A stretch of DNA of 64,000 nucleotides from Streptomyces sp. NRRL S-244 (lineage in GTDB: Bacteria > Actinomycetota > Actinomycetes > Streptomycetales > Streptomycetaceae), in contig NZ_JOCX01000022.1 of assembly GCF_000717915.1 (NCBI RefSeq), forward strand, positions 31,979 to 95,978. The letters run 5' to 3'. A program made the position numbers and the translations under genes. Positions 17,791-27,800 of this stretch are shown in pieces (the first letter of the stretch is position 1; each line of letters begins with the position of its first letter). The notes beneath the pieces were generated by a model. That model was not told the DNA's origin and did no database searches. It saw nothing but the letters and a program-made list of their open reading frames with translations.

Positions 17791-20745
17791 ATGAGGCACC
17801 GCGCGAGATCGATCCTCGCCGCAAGCGCACTCGTCTTGGGAACCACACTGGCCGCCCTTCCGGCGGCCCACGCCCGGCCCGCGGCAGACGCCTCACCCGG
17901 CGCCGACGAGGTCCGGGTCTACGACGCGGACGTCACCAAGGAGCAGGTGCCGCTGCTCCTCGCCGCGGGCCAGGACGCCCACGAGCTCACCGAACGCGCC
18001 CCGGAGAGCGGGACCGCCAGGGTCGAGCTGTTCCTCACCGGCGGCCAGGCCAAGGAGCTCGCCGGCCTCGGCATCAAGCTCGCCGAGCACCAGGTCCCGG
18101 CGAACGCGGCCCGTTCCGAGGCCGTCGGCGACGGGGTCTTCCGCCCGTACGGCGGCAAGGGCGGGCTCCAGGAGGAGATCCTCAAGACGGCCCAGGCCAA
18201 CCCCGGCCTCGCCAAGGTGGTCTCCATCGGAAAGACCGTCCAGGGCAAGGACATCCTGGCCCTGAAGGTCACCAAGAACGCCCGCACCACCAAGGACGGC
18301 GGCAAGCCGTCCGTGCTCTACATGTCCAACCAGCACGCCCGTGAGTGGATCACCCCCGAGATGACCCGGCGGCTGATGCACCACACCCTCGACAACTACG
18401 GCAAGGACCAGCGGATCACCAGGCTGGTGGACTCCACCGAGCTGTGGTTCCTGCTGTCCGCCAACCCGGACGGGTACGACTACACGCACTCCCCGGACGG
18501 CGACCGGCTGTGGCGCAAGAACCTGCGCGACAACAACGGCGACGGCAAGATCACCACCGGCGACGGCGTCGACCTCAACCGGAACTTCGCCTACAAGTGG
18601 GGCTACGACAACGAGGGTTCCTCGCCGAACCAGTCGAGCGAGACCTACCGCGGCACCAAGCCCTCCTCCGAGCCGGAGACCGTCGCCCTCGACAAGTTCG
18701 AGAAGCGCATCGGCTTCAAGTACGCCATCAACTACCACTCCGCCGCCGAGCTGCTGCTCTACGGCGTGGGCTGGCAGGTGGCCACCCCGACCCCGGACGA
18801 CGTCGCCTACAAGGCGCTCGCCGGCACTCCGGAGAACTCCGCGATCCCGGGCTACTACCCGCAGGTCTCCTCCGAGCTCTACACCACCAACGGCGAGGCC
18901 GACGGCCACGCCGCCAACGTCAACGGCGTCATGATGTTCACGCCGGAGATGACCACCTGCCAGACGGCCTCCGCGAGCGACCCGAACGACCGGTGGAAGC
19001 CCGAGGACTGCCGGTCCGGCTTCAACTTCCCGGACGACGAGAAGCTCATCCAGGCGGAGTTCGCGAAGAACGTCCCCTTCGCCCTCGCCGTCGGCGAGAG
19101 CGCCGCCCACCCGGACCAGCCGAAGTCCTCCGTCGGCCTGAGCGCCGCGGACTTCACCCTCGACCCCTTCACCACCTCCTACGTGGCCAAGGGCGAGGAC
19201 CAGACGGTCGCCGTCACCGCCCGCAAGGCGCTGAAGGACAAGCAGCTCAAGTTCCGCATCAACGGCGGCCGTACGCACGACGACGGACTGCGGGCCTGGA
19301 AGGGCGGCGACGTCTACGGCGGCGACGACAACAACTGGTTCGACGAGTACCGGGCCAAGGTCGACGGCGCCAAGCCGGGTGACAAGGTCGAGGTCTGGTT
19401 CACCGGCCGCGACGGCTCCGGCCGGCAGGTCTCCAGCGAGCACTTCACGTACACGGTGGCCGAGCGGCCGCGCGCCGACGTGCTGGTGATCGCCGAGGAG
19501 GGGGCCAAGGCCCAGCACGCGCAGGAGTACGTCGACGCCCTGCGCGCCAACGGGAAGTCCGCCGCGGTCTGGGACGTGGCCGCGCAGGGCGCCCCGCACC
19601 ACCTCGGCGTGCTCTCCCACTTCCGTACGGCCGTCCACTACACCGGCGCCAAGACCCCCGGCGGCGACACCCAGCTCGCCGTGCGGGACTTCCTCAACGA
19701 GGGCGGCAAGCTGATCGAGGCCGGCGAGCTCGCGGGCGGCAACGCCCAGGTCGGCCGCGCCGTGACGGACGACTTCAGCCAGTACTACCTCGGCGCCTAC
19801 AGCCGTACGAGTGCCGGCGGCGCGAAGGGCTTCACCGGTACGGGTGCCCTCTCCGGCGCCAAGGGCGGCCTGGGCGACGCGGCGGGCAACCCGTTCAACG
19901 CCCCCGGCTCCTACGCGGTCACCTCCGACTCCCTGCCCGCGGCGCAGTTCCCGCAGTTCAAGAGCGCGCAGGCGGGCCAGTACGCCGGGGTCGTGAACCC
20001 GTACGCCCCCTACTCCGGGGCGGGGATGGCCGCGGCCACCCACGAGGACGACGAGTGGAAGCGGCTGACCCGCACGGTCGACCTGACCAAGGTCACCGCC
20101 GCCGACAAGCCGCAGCTCAAGATGGCGCTCAACTGGAACACCGAGAAGGGCTACGACCACGCGATCCTGGAGGCCCACACCACCGGCGCCGAGGACTGGA
20201 CCACGCTGCCCGAGGCGGGCGGCCTGACCGGCACGGCCGTCCCGGCGGAGTGCGAGGCCGGGTTCTACGTCAACGGCCACCCGTTCCTGAAGCACTACCT
20301 CACCCTGGACAGCGCCGGCTGCACCGCCGCCGGCACCAGCGGCTCGTGGAACAGCTTCACCGGATCCTCCGACGGGTGGAAGCAAGTCGCCTTCGACCTG
20401 AGCGCGTACGCGGGCAAGACCGTCGAGGTCTCCCTCTCGTACGTCTCGGACGGCGGCGCCGGCGGCCGCGGCCTCTTCGCGGACGACGCGCGCGTCTCCG
20501 TCGGCGGAGCCGACCAGGCCGTGGAGGGGTTCGAGACCTCTCTGGGTGCCTGGACCGCCCAGGGCGCACCTGCCGGAAGTCCCGTCGTCGCGGGCGATTG
20601 GGCCCGGTCCGGCGAGCTGTTCAAGTCGTACGCCTCGGTCACTACGCGTAACACGGTGCTCCTCGGCTTCGGTCTCGAACACCTGCCGGCGGCGGCGGAC
20701 CGAGCCGTACTCGTCGGTAAGGCGCTCAGGTCGCTGCACCGCTGA
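17791..20745 (+). CDS. Secreted M14 zinc carboxypeptidase with large C-terminal region
   Basis: The 984-residue protein has a signal peptide (RARSILAASALVLGTTLAALPAAHA). A pro-region runs to about residue 130, and the M14 catalytic domain follows. Zinc ligands are H182 and E185 (NQHAREW) and H316 (NYHS); the general base is E386 (MFTPEMTTC); DLNRNF contributes the substrate-binding Arg/Asn. After ~430 come an Ig-like region, a Rossmann/GATase-like segment (ADVLVIAEEGAKAQHAQEYV through LIEAGELAGG) and a C-terminal jelly-roll/immune-inhibitor-A-like part. It should act outside the cell on peptides. ATG 17791 is preceded by AGGGGGG; a TTGACA at 17718-17723 lacks a good -10 partner. Confidence 0.93.
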   Translation: MRHRARSILAASALVLGTTLAALPAAHARPAADASPGADEVRVYDADVTKEQVPLLLAAGQDAHELTERAPESGTARVELFLTGGQAKELAGLGIKLAEHQVPANAARSEAVGDGVFRPYGGKGGLQEEILKTAQANPGLAKVVSIGKTVQGKDILALKVTKNARTTKDGGKPSVLYMSNQHAREWITPEMTRRLMHHTLDNYGKDQRITRLVDSTELWFLLSANPDGYDYTHSPDGDRLWRKNLRDNNGDGKITTGDGVDLNRNFAYKWGYDNEGSSPNQSSETYRGTKPSSEPETVALDKFEKRIGFKYAINYHSAAELLLYGVGWQVATPTPDDVAYKALAGTPENSAIPGYYPQVSSELYTTNGEADGHAANVNGVMMFTPEMTTCQTASASDPNDRWKPEDCRSGFNFPDDEKLIQAEFAKNVPFALAVGESAAHPDQPKSSVGLSAADFTLDPFTTSYVAKGEDQTVAVTARKALKDKQLKFRINGGRTHDDGLRAWKGGDVYGGDDNNWFDEYRAKVDGAKPGDKVEVWFTGRDGSGRQVSSEHFTYTVAERPRADVLVIAEEGAKAQHAQEYVDALRANGKSAAVWDVAAQGAPHHLGVLSHFRTAVHYTGAKTPGGDTQLAVRDFLNEGGKLIEAGELAGGNAQVGRAVTDDFSQYYLGAYSRTSAGGAKGFTGTGALSGAKGGLGDAAGNPFNAPGSYAVTSDSLPAAQFPQFKSAQAGQYAGVVNPYAPYSGAGMAAATHEDDEWKRLTRTVDLTKVTAADKPQLKMALNWNTEKGYDHAILEAHTTGAEDWTTLPEAGGLTGTAVPAECEAGFYVNGHPFLKHYLTLDSAGCTAAGTSGSWNSFTGSSDGWKQVAFDLSAYAGKTVEVSLSYVSDGGAGGRGLFADDARVSVGGADQAVEGFETSLGAWTAQGAPAGSPVVAGDWARSGELFKSYASVTTRNTVLLGFGLEHLPAAADRAVLVGKALRSLHR

Positions 20746-20753
20746 TCATTCGA

Positions 20754-20784
20754 GCCCCCGTCGCTCACCCTGAGTGACGGGGGC
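20754..20784 (+). terminator. Terminator after M14 carboxypeptidase
   Basis: A 14-bp stem (GCCCCCGTCGCTCA / TGAGTGACGGGGGC, one G-T pair) with a 3-nt loop, eight bases after the stop codon. Confidence 0.8.
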
Positions 20785-20792
20785 CAAGGTCC

Positions 20793-20829
20793 CCGGGGTC
20801 CCGTGCCGAGCGCACGGTACGGGCCCCGG
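20793..20829. repeat. Imperfect inverted repeat upstream of gap
   Basis: CCGGGGTCCCGTGCC pairs with the far arm ending ACGGGCCCCGG, with one bulge and one mismatch. It may be a second terminator or a 5' regulatory structure before gap. Confidence 0.4.
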
Positions 20830-20898
20830 CGGCTCTCTCCCATGTGGCATGGGGAGTGTCAGGTCCCGGCCGATGTCACTCAAAAGCTCACGGAGAGG

Positions 20899-21984
<1,086 letters not shown>

Positions 21985-22020
21985 GTCTCAGGTAGCAGGG
22001 CCAGGGAACAAGATGTGAGG

Positions 22021-22062
22021 ACAGGGTCCGGTCAGCGCGATGGAGCGCTGCACGGGCCCTGT
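22021..22062 (+). promoter_or_regulatory. gap-pgk intergenic hairpin
   Basis: Nested inverted repeats (ACAGGGTCC with GGGCCCTGT outside, CAGCGC with GCGCTG inside) form a stem between gap and pgk, about 65 bp before the pgk start. It could be a partial terminator, attenuator or mRNA-processing site. Confidence 0.5.
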
Positions 22063-22128
22063 CGTCTGCCTCCACCGATCGGCCCCGCACCGGCAGAACC
22101 CGTGTATGGGGATAAGGAGTAGAAACAC

Positions 22129-23340
22129 ATGAAGACGATCGACGAACTGCTCGCCGACGGCGTGTCCGGCAAGCGGGTCTTCGTCCGCGCCGACCTCAAC
22201 GTGCCGCTCGAGGGCGACAAGATCACCGACGACGGCCGCATCCGCGCCGTGCAGCCGACCATCGCGAAGCTCGCCGAAGCCGGCGCCCGCGTGATCGTCG
22301 CCTCGCACCTGGGCCGCCCCAAGGGCGCCCCGGAGCCGGCCTTCTCGCTCGCTCCGGCCGCCAAGCGACTCGGTGAACTGCTCGGTGCGGACGTCGCGTT
22401 CGCCACCGACACCGTCGGTGATTCCGCCAAGGAGACCGTCGCGGCCCTCGCCGACGGCCAGGTCGCGGTCATCGAGAACCTGCGCTTCAACGCCGGTGAG
22501 ACCTCGAAGGACGACGCCGAGCGCGGCGCCTTCGCGGACCAGCTCGCCGAGCTCGCCGACGTCTACGTCGGCGACGGCTTCGGCGCCGTCCACCGCAAGC
22601 ACGCCTCGGTCTTCGACCTGCCGGCGCGCCTCCCGCACGCGGCCGGCTACCTGATCGCCACCGAGGTCGGCGTCCTGAAGAAGCTGACCGCCGAGGTCAA
22701 GCGCCCGTACGTGGTCGTCCTCGGCGGCGCCAAGGTCTCCGACAAGCTGGTCGTCATCGACCAGCTGCTCGGCAAGGCCGACCGCATCCTCATCGGCGGC
22801 GGCATGGCGTACACCTTCCTCTACGCCAAGGGCCACGAGGTCGGCATCTCCCTGCTCCAGAAGGACCAGGTGGACGTCGTCAAGGAGTACATGGCACGCG
22901 CCGAGAAGCTGGGCGTCGAGCTGGTCCTCCCCGTCGACATCCTGGCCTCGGCGGACTTCCCCGACCTCAAGGGCAAGACCCCGGCCGACTTCATCACCGT
23001 CGACGCGGACAAGATCCCCGCCGACAAGGAGGGTCTGGACATCGGTCCCAAGACCCGTGAGCTGTACGCGTCGAAGATCGCCGACGCGGAGACCGTCTTC
23101 TGGAACGGTCCCGTGGGCGTCTTCGAGCACCCCGACTACGCCGGAGGCACCCGCGCCATCGCGCAGGCCCTCGTCGACAGCAGCGCGTTCACCGTGGTCG
23201 GCGGTGGCGACTCCGCCGCGGCCGTGCGCACGCTCGGCTTCGACGAGAACGCTTTCGGTCACATCTCGACCGGTGGCGGCGCCTCCCTCGAATACCTCGA
23301 GGGCAAGACGCTCCCCGGCCTCGCCGCACTGGAGGTCTGA
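22129..23340 (+). CDS. pgk: Phosphoglycerate kinase
   Basis: It transfers phosphate from 1,3-bisphosphoglycerate to ADP. The 403-residue protein shows the signature KRVFVRADLNVPLEG at the N-terminus, the substrate-binding SHLGRPKG, the hinge region VLGGAKVSDKL, and the C-terminal nucleotide motifs WNGPVGVFE and GGGDSAAAV. Length is normal. A good ribosome site (AAGGAG) precedes the ATG. It ends six bases before tpiA, so the two are co-translated. Confidence 0.98.
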   Translation: MKTIDELLADGVSGKRVFVRADLNVPLEGDKITDDGRIRAVQPTIAKLAEAGARVIVASHLGRPKGAPEPAFSLAPAAKRLGELLGADVAFATDTVGDSAKETVAALADGQVAVIENLRFNAGETSKDDAERGAFADQLAELADVYVGDGFGAVHRKHASVFDLPARLPHAAGYLIATEVGVLKKLTAEVKRPYVVVLGGAKVSDKLVVIDQLLGKADRILIGGGMAYTFLYAKGHEVGISLLQKDQVDVVKEYMARAEKLGVELVLPVDILASADFPDLKGKTPADFITVDADKIPADKEGLDIGPKTRELYASKIADAETVFWNGPVGVFEHPDYAGGTRAIAQALVDSSAFTVVGGGDSAAAVRTLGFDENAFGHISTGGGASLEYLEGKTLPGLAALEV

Positions 23341-23346
23341 ACCCGT

Positions 23347-24123
23347 ATGACCACGCGTACCCCGCTGATGGCGGGCAACTGGAAGATGAACCTCAACCAC
23401 CTCGAGGCCATCGCCCACGTCCAGAAGCTCGCCTTCGCGCTCGCCGACAAGGACTACGACGCCGTCGAGGTCGCGGTCCTGCCGCCCTTCGTCGACCTGC
23501 GCTCGGTCCAGACCCTGGTCGACGGCGACAAGCTGAAGATCAAGTACGGCGCCCAGGACATCTCGGCGCACGACTCCGGTGCCTACACCGGCGAGATCTC
23601 CGGCTCGATGCTCGCGAAGCTGAAGTGCACGTACGTGGCCGTCGGCCACAGCGAGCGCCGCCAGTACCACGGCGAGGGCGACGAGCTCTGCAACGCCAAG
23701 GTCAAGGCCGCCTACCAGCACGGGATCACCCCGATCCTGTGCGTCGGCGAGGGCCTGGACGTCCGCAAGGCGGGCCAGCAGGTCCCGTACACGCTGGCGC
23801 AGGTCGACGGCGGCCTCAAGGACATCCCGGCCGAGCAGGTCGAGTCCATCGTGATCGCGTACGAGCCCGTCTGGGCGATCGGGACCGGCGAGGTCGCCAC
23901 CCCCGAGGACGCGCAGGAGGTCTGCGGGGCGATCCGCACCCGCCTCGCCGAGCTGTACTCCCAGGAGCTGGCCGACAAGGTCCGCATCCAGTACGGCGGC
24001 TCCGTGAAGTCCGGCAACATCGCGGCGATCATGGCCCAGCCCGACGTCGACGGCGCCCTGATCGGCGGCGCGGCGCTGGACGCGGAGGAATTCGTGAAGA
24101 TCGTCCGCTTCCGCGACCAGTGA
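23347..24123 (+). CDS. tpiA: Triosephosphate isomerase
   Basis: It interconverts dihydroxyacetone phosphate and glyceraldehyde-3-phosphate. The 258-residue TIM barrel has catalytic Lys in AGNWKMN, His in [10 protein letters not shown] and Glu in [11 protein letters not shown], plus the phosphate-binding YGGSVKSGN and LIGGAAL. It completes the gap-pgk-tpiA lower-glycolysis operon and is followed by a strong hairpin. Confidence 0.98.
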   Translation: MTTRTPLMAGNWKMNLNHLEAIAHVQKLAFALADKDYDAVEVAVLPPFVDLRSVQTLVDGDKLKIKYGAQDISAHDSGAYTGEISGSMLAKLKCTYVAVGHSERRQYHGEGDELCNAKVKAAYQHGITPILCVGEGLDVRKAGQQVPYTLAQVDGGLKDIPAEQVESIVIAYEPVWAIGTGEVATPEDAQEVCGAIRTRLAELYSQELADKVRIQYGGSVKSGNIAAIMAQPDVDGALIGGAALDAEEFVKIVRFRDQ

Positions 24124-24155
24124 CCTGCGTGATCGTCGCAGTGAGTATGCGGTAG

Positions 24156-24167
24156 GACGGATCCGTC
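24156..24167. promoter_or_regulatory. Palindrome GACGGATCCGTC between tpiA and secG
   Basis: A perfect 12-bp palindrome directly overlaps a TAGGAC -10-like hexamer (24153-24158). It is a possible operator for secG transcription, but lies upstream of the tpiA terminator-like hairpin, so the call is weak. Confidence 0.3.
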
Positions 24168-24175
24168 GTACCCTT

Positions 24176-24216
24176 GCGGGGGCCAGGAGGCTGAACCACC
24201 AGCCACTGGCCCCCGC
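24176..24216 (+). terminator. Terminator after tpiA
   Basis: An 11-bp stem (GCGGGGGCCAG / CTGGCCCCCGC) encloses a second 5-bp stem (GGCTG / CAGCC). It separates the glycolytic operon from secG, although read-through is possible. Confidence 0.7.
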
Positions 24217-24268
24217 GCACGTCAAAGCAGAGCCGGAAAGCCAGAAAGCCAGAAAGTAGGAATCAGCC

Positions 24269-24496
24269 GTGATTATGGGGTTCTCGATCGCCCTGATCGT
24301 CTTCAGCGCCCTGCTGATGCTGCTCGTGCTGATGCACAAGGGCAAGGGCGGCGGCCTTTCCGACATGTTCGGCGGCGGCATGCAGTCGTCCGTCGGCGGC
24401 TCCTCGGTCGCGGAGCGCAACCTGGACCGCATCACCGTCGTGGTGGGTCTGCTCTGGTTCGCCTGCATCATGGCGCTCGGGATTCTGCTGAAGTAG
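24269..24496 (+). CDS. secG: Preprotein translocase subunit SecG
   Basis: This 75-residue protein has two hydrophobic helices (GFSIALIVFSALLMLLVLM and VVVGLLWFACIMALGIL). They are joined by the conserved Gly-rich cytoplasmic loop HKGKGGGLSDMFGGGMQSS. SecG assists the SecYE channel in protein export. The GTG at 24269 is used (AGGA seven bases upstream); the ATG two codons later is an alternative. Its position between tpiA and the RbpA-family gene is a common actinobacterial arrangement. Confidence 0.95.
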   Translation: MIMGFSIALIVFSALLMLLVLMHKGKGGGLSDMFGGGMQSSVGGSSVAERNLDRITVVVGLLWFACIMALGILLK

Positions 24497-24594
24497 CGAA
24501 GCCGACGGTTCTGGCCATTCCACCGGACCGGTCGGCTCCACCCCGCCTATCATGAGGACGGCGTCCACGGCCTGGAGTGAGTAACTCCATGTGA

Positions 24595-24622
24595 TGGACG
24601 TGCGTTGGGCCTTACGTAGACT
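24595..24622 (+). promoter_or_regulatory. Candidate promoter of the RbpA-family gene
   Basis: TGGACG (24595-24600) and TAGACT (24617-24622) are separated by 16 bp, resembling a vegetative -35/-10 pair about 60 bp before the GTG start. A small GGAGT/ACTCC hairpin lies just upstream. Confidence 0.35.
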
Positions 24623-24683
24623 GGGGCGCCCGCAGCGGAATCCACTCACGCTTCGCGGCACCATCACGCAGGGAGTTACGACC

Positions 24684-25019
24684 GTGGCAAGTGGCAACGC
24701 GATCCGTGGCAGTCGGGTCGGAGCGGGGCCGATGGGTGAGGCCGAGCGCGGCGAGTCCGCGCCCCGCCTGCGCATCTCCTTCTGGTGCTCGAACGGGCAC
24801 GAGACGCAGCCGAGCTTCGCCAGCGACGCGCAGGTGCCGGACACCTGGGACTGCCCGCGCTGCGGGTTCCCGGCCGGCCAGGACCGGGACAATCCGCCCG
24901 CGCCGCCGCGCACCGAGCCCTACAAGACGCACCTGGCGTACGTACGGGAGCGGCGGTCGGACGCCGACGGCGAGGCGATCCTCGCCGAGGCGCTCGCCAA
25001 GCTCCGCGGCGAGATCTGA
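24684..25019 (+). CDS. RbpA-family RNA polymerase-binding protein
   Basis: The 111-residue protein has the RbpA core: a zinc-ribbon-like segment with FWCSNGHET and WDCPRCGFPAG (Cys/His ligands), then a basic linker (TEPYKTHLAYVRERR) and a helical C-terminus (GEAILAEALAKLRGEI) expected to contact the principal sigma factor. RbpA proteins stabilise open complexes with HrdB-type sigma. Streptomyces carries more than one RbpA-like protein, and this locus next to pgi and secG may encode the paralogue rather than RbpA itself, so no symbol is given. The GTG at 24684 has GGGAG eight bases upstream. A GC-rich terminator follows. Confidence 0.9.
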   Translation: MASGNAIRGSRVGAGPMGEAERGESAPRLRISFWCSNGHETQPSFASDAQVPDTWDCPRCGFPAGQDRDNPPAPPRTEPYKTHLAYVRERRSDADGEAILAEALAKLRGEI

Positions 25020-25046
25020 CGAACGCAAGAGTGACGGTGTGACACC

Positions 25047-25090
25047 GGGCCCGGCCCGCAGGAGTCTTCTCCAGCGGGCCGGGCCCCTTT
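25047..25090 (+). terminator. Terminator after the RbpA-family gene
   Basis: A 13-bp perfect stem (GGGCCCGGCCCGC / GCGGGCCGGGCCC), reinforced by an inner GGAG/CTCC pair, is followed by TTT. Confidence 0.8.
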
Positions 25091-25185
25091 GCGTACCCCG
25101 CGCCGAAGGCGCTGTCCGGCACACCCCCCTTTGATCCCTTAAGTTGGTGATCGGCGGGGCACGACAGGACGGAAGAAACGGGTTG

Positions 25186-26850
25186 ATGTCCGAGATGAAC
25201 GCAGACAGCCGTACCAGGCTTAACCGGACGCCCGAGTGGCTGGCACTCGGCAAGCACCGCGAAGAGCTGGGGCAGACGCACCTGCGCGAGCTGTTCGCGG
25301 CGGATGCGAACCGGGGAACGGGCTACACGCTGCGGGTCGGGGACCTGTACGTCGACTACTCGAAGCACCTGGTGACCGACCAGACGCTGGACCTGCTGCG
25401 CGAACTGGCGGCCGCGACGGGCGTGGCCGAGCTGCGCGAGGCGATGTTCCGCGGGGAGAAGATCAACACGACCGAGGACCGGGCGGTCCTGCACACCGCT
25501 CTGCGTGCGCCGAAGGACGCGGTGGTCGAGGTGGACGGCGAGAACGTCGTCCCCCAGGTGCACGCCGTCCTCGACAAGATGGCGGCCTTCTCCGGCCAGG
25601 TCAGGTCGGGGGAGTGGACCGGCTTCACCGGCAAGCGCATCAAGAACGTGGTCAACATCGGCATCGGCGGCTCCGACCTGGGCCCGGCGATGGCGTACGA
25701 GGCGCTGCGCGCGTTCACCGACCGGGCGCTGACCGTGCGGTTCGTGTCCAACGTGGACGGCGCCGACCTGCACGAGGCCGTACGGGACCTGGACCCGACC
25801 GAGACGCTGTTCATCATCGCCTCCAAGACCTTCACCACCATCGAGACCATCACCAACGCCGAGTCGGCGCGGGAGTGGCTGCTGGCGGGTCTCGGCGGTG
25901 ACACGGCGGCCGTGGCACGGCACTTCGTGGCGCTGTCGACCAACGAGGAGAAGGTCACCGCGTTCGGCATCGATCCGGCCAACATGTTCGGGTTCTGGGA
26001 CTGGGTCGGCGGGCGCTACTCCTTCGACTCCGCGATCGGGCTCTCGCTGATGATCGCGATCGGGCCGGACGCCTTCCGGGAGATGCTGGGCGGCTTCCGG
26101 ACGGTGGACGAGCACTTCCGCACGGCCCCGCCGGAGCAGAACGTACCGCTCCTGATGGGCCTGTTGGGGATCTGGTACGGGGCGTTCTTCGACGCGCAGT
26201 CGCACGCGGTCCTGCCGTACAGCCACTACCTCTCCCGCTTCACCGCCTACCTCCAGCAGCTGGACATGGAGTCCAACGGCAAGTCCGTGGACCGGGACGG
26301 CAATCCGGTGGACTGGCAGACCGGTCCGGTGGTGTGGGGCACGCCCGGCACCAACGGGCAGCACGCGTACTACCAGTTGATCCACCAGGGCACGAAGGTG
26401 ATCCCGGCGGACTTCATCGGCTTCGCCCGGCCGGTCGGCGAACTGCCGCCGACCCTCGCGGGCCAGCACGACCTGCTGATGGCGAACTTCTTCGCGCAGA
26501 CGCAGGCGCTGGCCTTCGGCAAGACGGCGGAGGAGGTCCGCGCCGAGGGCGTGGCGGAGCCCCTGGTCCCGCACAAGACCTTCAACGGGAACCACCCGAC
26601 CACGACGATCCTGGCGCAGGACCTCACCCCGGCGGTGCTGGGCCAGCTGATCGCCCTGTACGAGCACAAGGTGTTCGTCCAGGGCGCGGTGTGGAACATC
26701 GACTCCTTCGACCAGTGGGGCGTGGAGCTCGGCAAGGTCCTCGCCAAGCGGGTCGAGCCGGCGCTGACGGACGGCGCCGAGGTGCCGGGGCTGGACGCCT
26801 CGTCGAAGGCCCTCGTGGCCACCTACCGGGAGCTGCGCGGCCGCGGCTGA
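25186..26850 (+). CDS. pgi: Glucose-6-phosphate isomerase
   Basis: It interconverts glucose-6-phosphate and fructose-6-phosphate. The 554-residue protein shows [11 protein letters not shown], the signature SKTFTTIET (phosphate binding), [31 protein letters not shown] and the C-terminal QWGVELGK with the catalytic Lys. The ATG at 25186 is preferred (GGAAG upstream); 25195 is an alternative. It is convergent with pgl, so sugar phosphate flow into glycolysis or the pentose phosphate pathway is encoded on the two sides of one shared terminator. Confidence 0.97.
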   Translation: MSEMNADSRTRLNRTPEWLALGKHREELGQTHLRELFAADANRGTGYTLRVGDLYVDYSKHLVTDQTLDLLRELAAATGVAELREAMFRGEKINTTEDRAVLHTALRAPKDAVVEVDGENVVPQVHAVLDKMAAFSGQVRSGEWTGFTGKRIKNVVNIGIGGSDLGPAMAYEALRAFTDRALTVRFVSNVDGADLHEAVRDLDPTETLFIIASKTFTTIETITNAESAREWLLAGLGGDTAAVARHFVALSTNEEKVTAFGIDPANMFGFWDWVGGRYSFDSAIGLSLMIAIGPDAFREMLGGFRTVDEHFRTAPPEQNVPLLMGLLGIWYGAFFDAQSHAVLPYSHYLSRFTAYLQQLDMESNGKSVDRDGNPVDWQTGPVVWGTPGTNGQHAYYQLIHQGTKVIPADFIGFARPVGELPPTLAGQHDLLMANFFAQTQALAFGKTAEEVRAEGVAEPLVPHKTFNGNHPTTTILAQDLTPAVLGQLIALYEHKVFVQGAVWNIDSFDQWGVELGKVLAKRVEPALTDGAEVPGLDASSKALVATYRELRGRG

Positions 26851-26872
26851 GCCGGACGGCTCCGGATGTGCG

Positions 26873-26908
26873 GAAGGGCCCGCTCCCGGTTCCGGGGGCG
26901 GGCCCTTC
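26873..26908. terminator. Bidirectional terminator between pgi and pgl
   Basis: A 17-bp stem (GAAGGGCCCGCTCCCGG / CCGGGGGCGGGCCCTTC, one mismatch) with a 2-nt loop sits between two convergent genes. Confidence 0.85.
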
Positions 26909-26931
26909 GGCCGTTCGCGTACGGGGCCGGG

Positions 26932-27720
26932 TCAGGAGGCGGCCGGCGGGTACAGGCCCGCCGGGAGCTTCGCCGCGGCCGCGCGGTCCAGCAGCCACAG
27001 GGTGCGGGAGCGGCCGTACGCCTGCGCGGCGGGGGCCTGGACGGCGCCCGCACCGCCGAGGGCGATGGCCACCGCCCCGGCCTTGTCCTCGCCCGCCGCC
27101 AGCAGCCAGACCTCGCGGGCCGCCCGGATGGCCGGGAGGGTCAGGGAGATCCGGGTGGGCGGCGGTTTGGGCGCGCCGTGCACGCCGACGACCGTGCGGT
27201 CGGTCTCGCGGGAGGCGGGGTGCTCGGGGAAGAGCGAGGCGATGTGGGTGTCCGGGCCGACGCCCAGCATCAGGACGTCGAAGGTGGGGACCGGCCCGTG
27301 GTCCTCGGGCCCGGCGGCCTTCGCCAGCTCGGCCGCGTAGGCGGCGGCCGCGGCGTCCACGTCCGCCCCGTACGGGCCGTCGGAGGCGGGCATCGCGTGC
27401 ACGCGCGCCGGGTCGACCGGGACGGAGTCCAGGAGGGCCTCACGGGCCTGGGTGTGGTTGCGCTCGGGGTCGTCGGCGGGGACGTAGCGCTCGTCGCCCC
27501 ACCAGAGGTCGATCCGCGACCAGTCGACGGCGTCCCGGGCCGGGGCCGCGGCCAGCGCGGCGAGGAGGCCGTTGCCGTTGCGGCCGCCGGTGAGGACGAC
27601 GGAGGCGCTGCCGCGGGCGGCCTGCGCGTCGACGATCTTGGTGATGAGCCGGGCCGCCGCGGCCTGGGCCATCAGCTCCTTGTCCCGGTGGACGACGACC
27701 TGGGGAGTCGTCATACCCAT
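26932..27720 (-). CDS. pgl: 6-phosphogluconolactonase
   Basis: It hydrolyses 6-phosphogluconolactone in the oxidative pentose phosphate pathway. The 262-residue protein has the Pgl motifs VVLTGGRNGNGLLAAL, WWGDERYVPADDPERN and LGVGPDTHIASLFPEHP (substrate-binding and catalytic His). The start may be the first ATG (MGMTT) or the second, six bases later. It lies downstream of opcA on the same strand but is separated by an 18-bp hairpin, so its expression may be reduced relative to zwf-opcA. Confidence 0.95.
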   Translation of the reverse strand: MGMTTPQVVVHRDKELMAQAAAARLITKIVDAQAARGSASVVLTGGRNGNGLLAALAAAPARDAVDWSRIDLWWGDERYVPADDPERNHTQAREALLDSVPVDPARVHAMPASDGPYGADVDAAAAAYAAELAKAAGPEDHGPVPTFDVLMLGVGPDTHIASLFPEHPASRETDRTVVGVHGAPKPPPTRISLTLPAIRAAREVWLLAAGEDKAGAVAIALGGAGAVQAPAAQAYGRSRTLWLLDRAAAAKLPAGLYPPAAS

Positions 27721-27752
27721 TGCTGCCGCCTTGTCGATCGTGGGTGCGGGTT

Positions 27753-27793
27753 CCGGTGCGCGGGGCGGGGAGGGACCCCGCCCCGCGCACCGG
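27753..27793 (-). terminator. Strong hairpin between opcA and pgl
   Basis: A perfect 18-bp stem (CCGGTGCGCGGGGCGGGG and its complement) with loop AGGGA fills the 80-bp spacer after opcA. It should act as terminator or attenuator, with pgl reached by read-through. Confidence 0.75.
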
Positions 27794-27800
27794 GTACTGC

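Noticed and set aside
24497..24683. SigR-type promoter (GGAAT-N18-GTT) before the RbpA-family gene
   Set aside because: A GGAAT occurs near 24637 but no GTT follows at the required distance.
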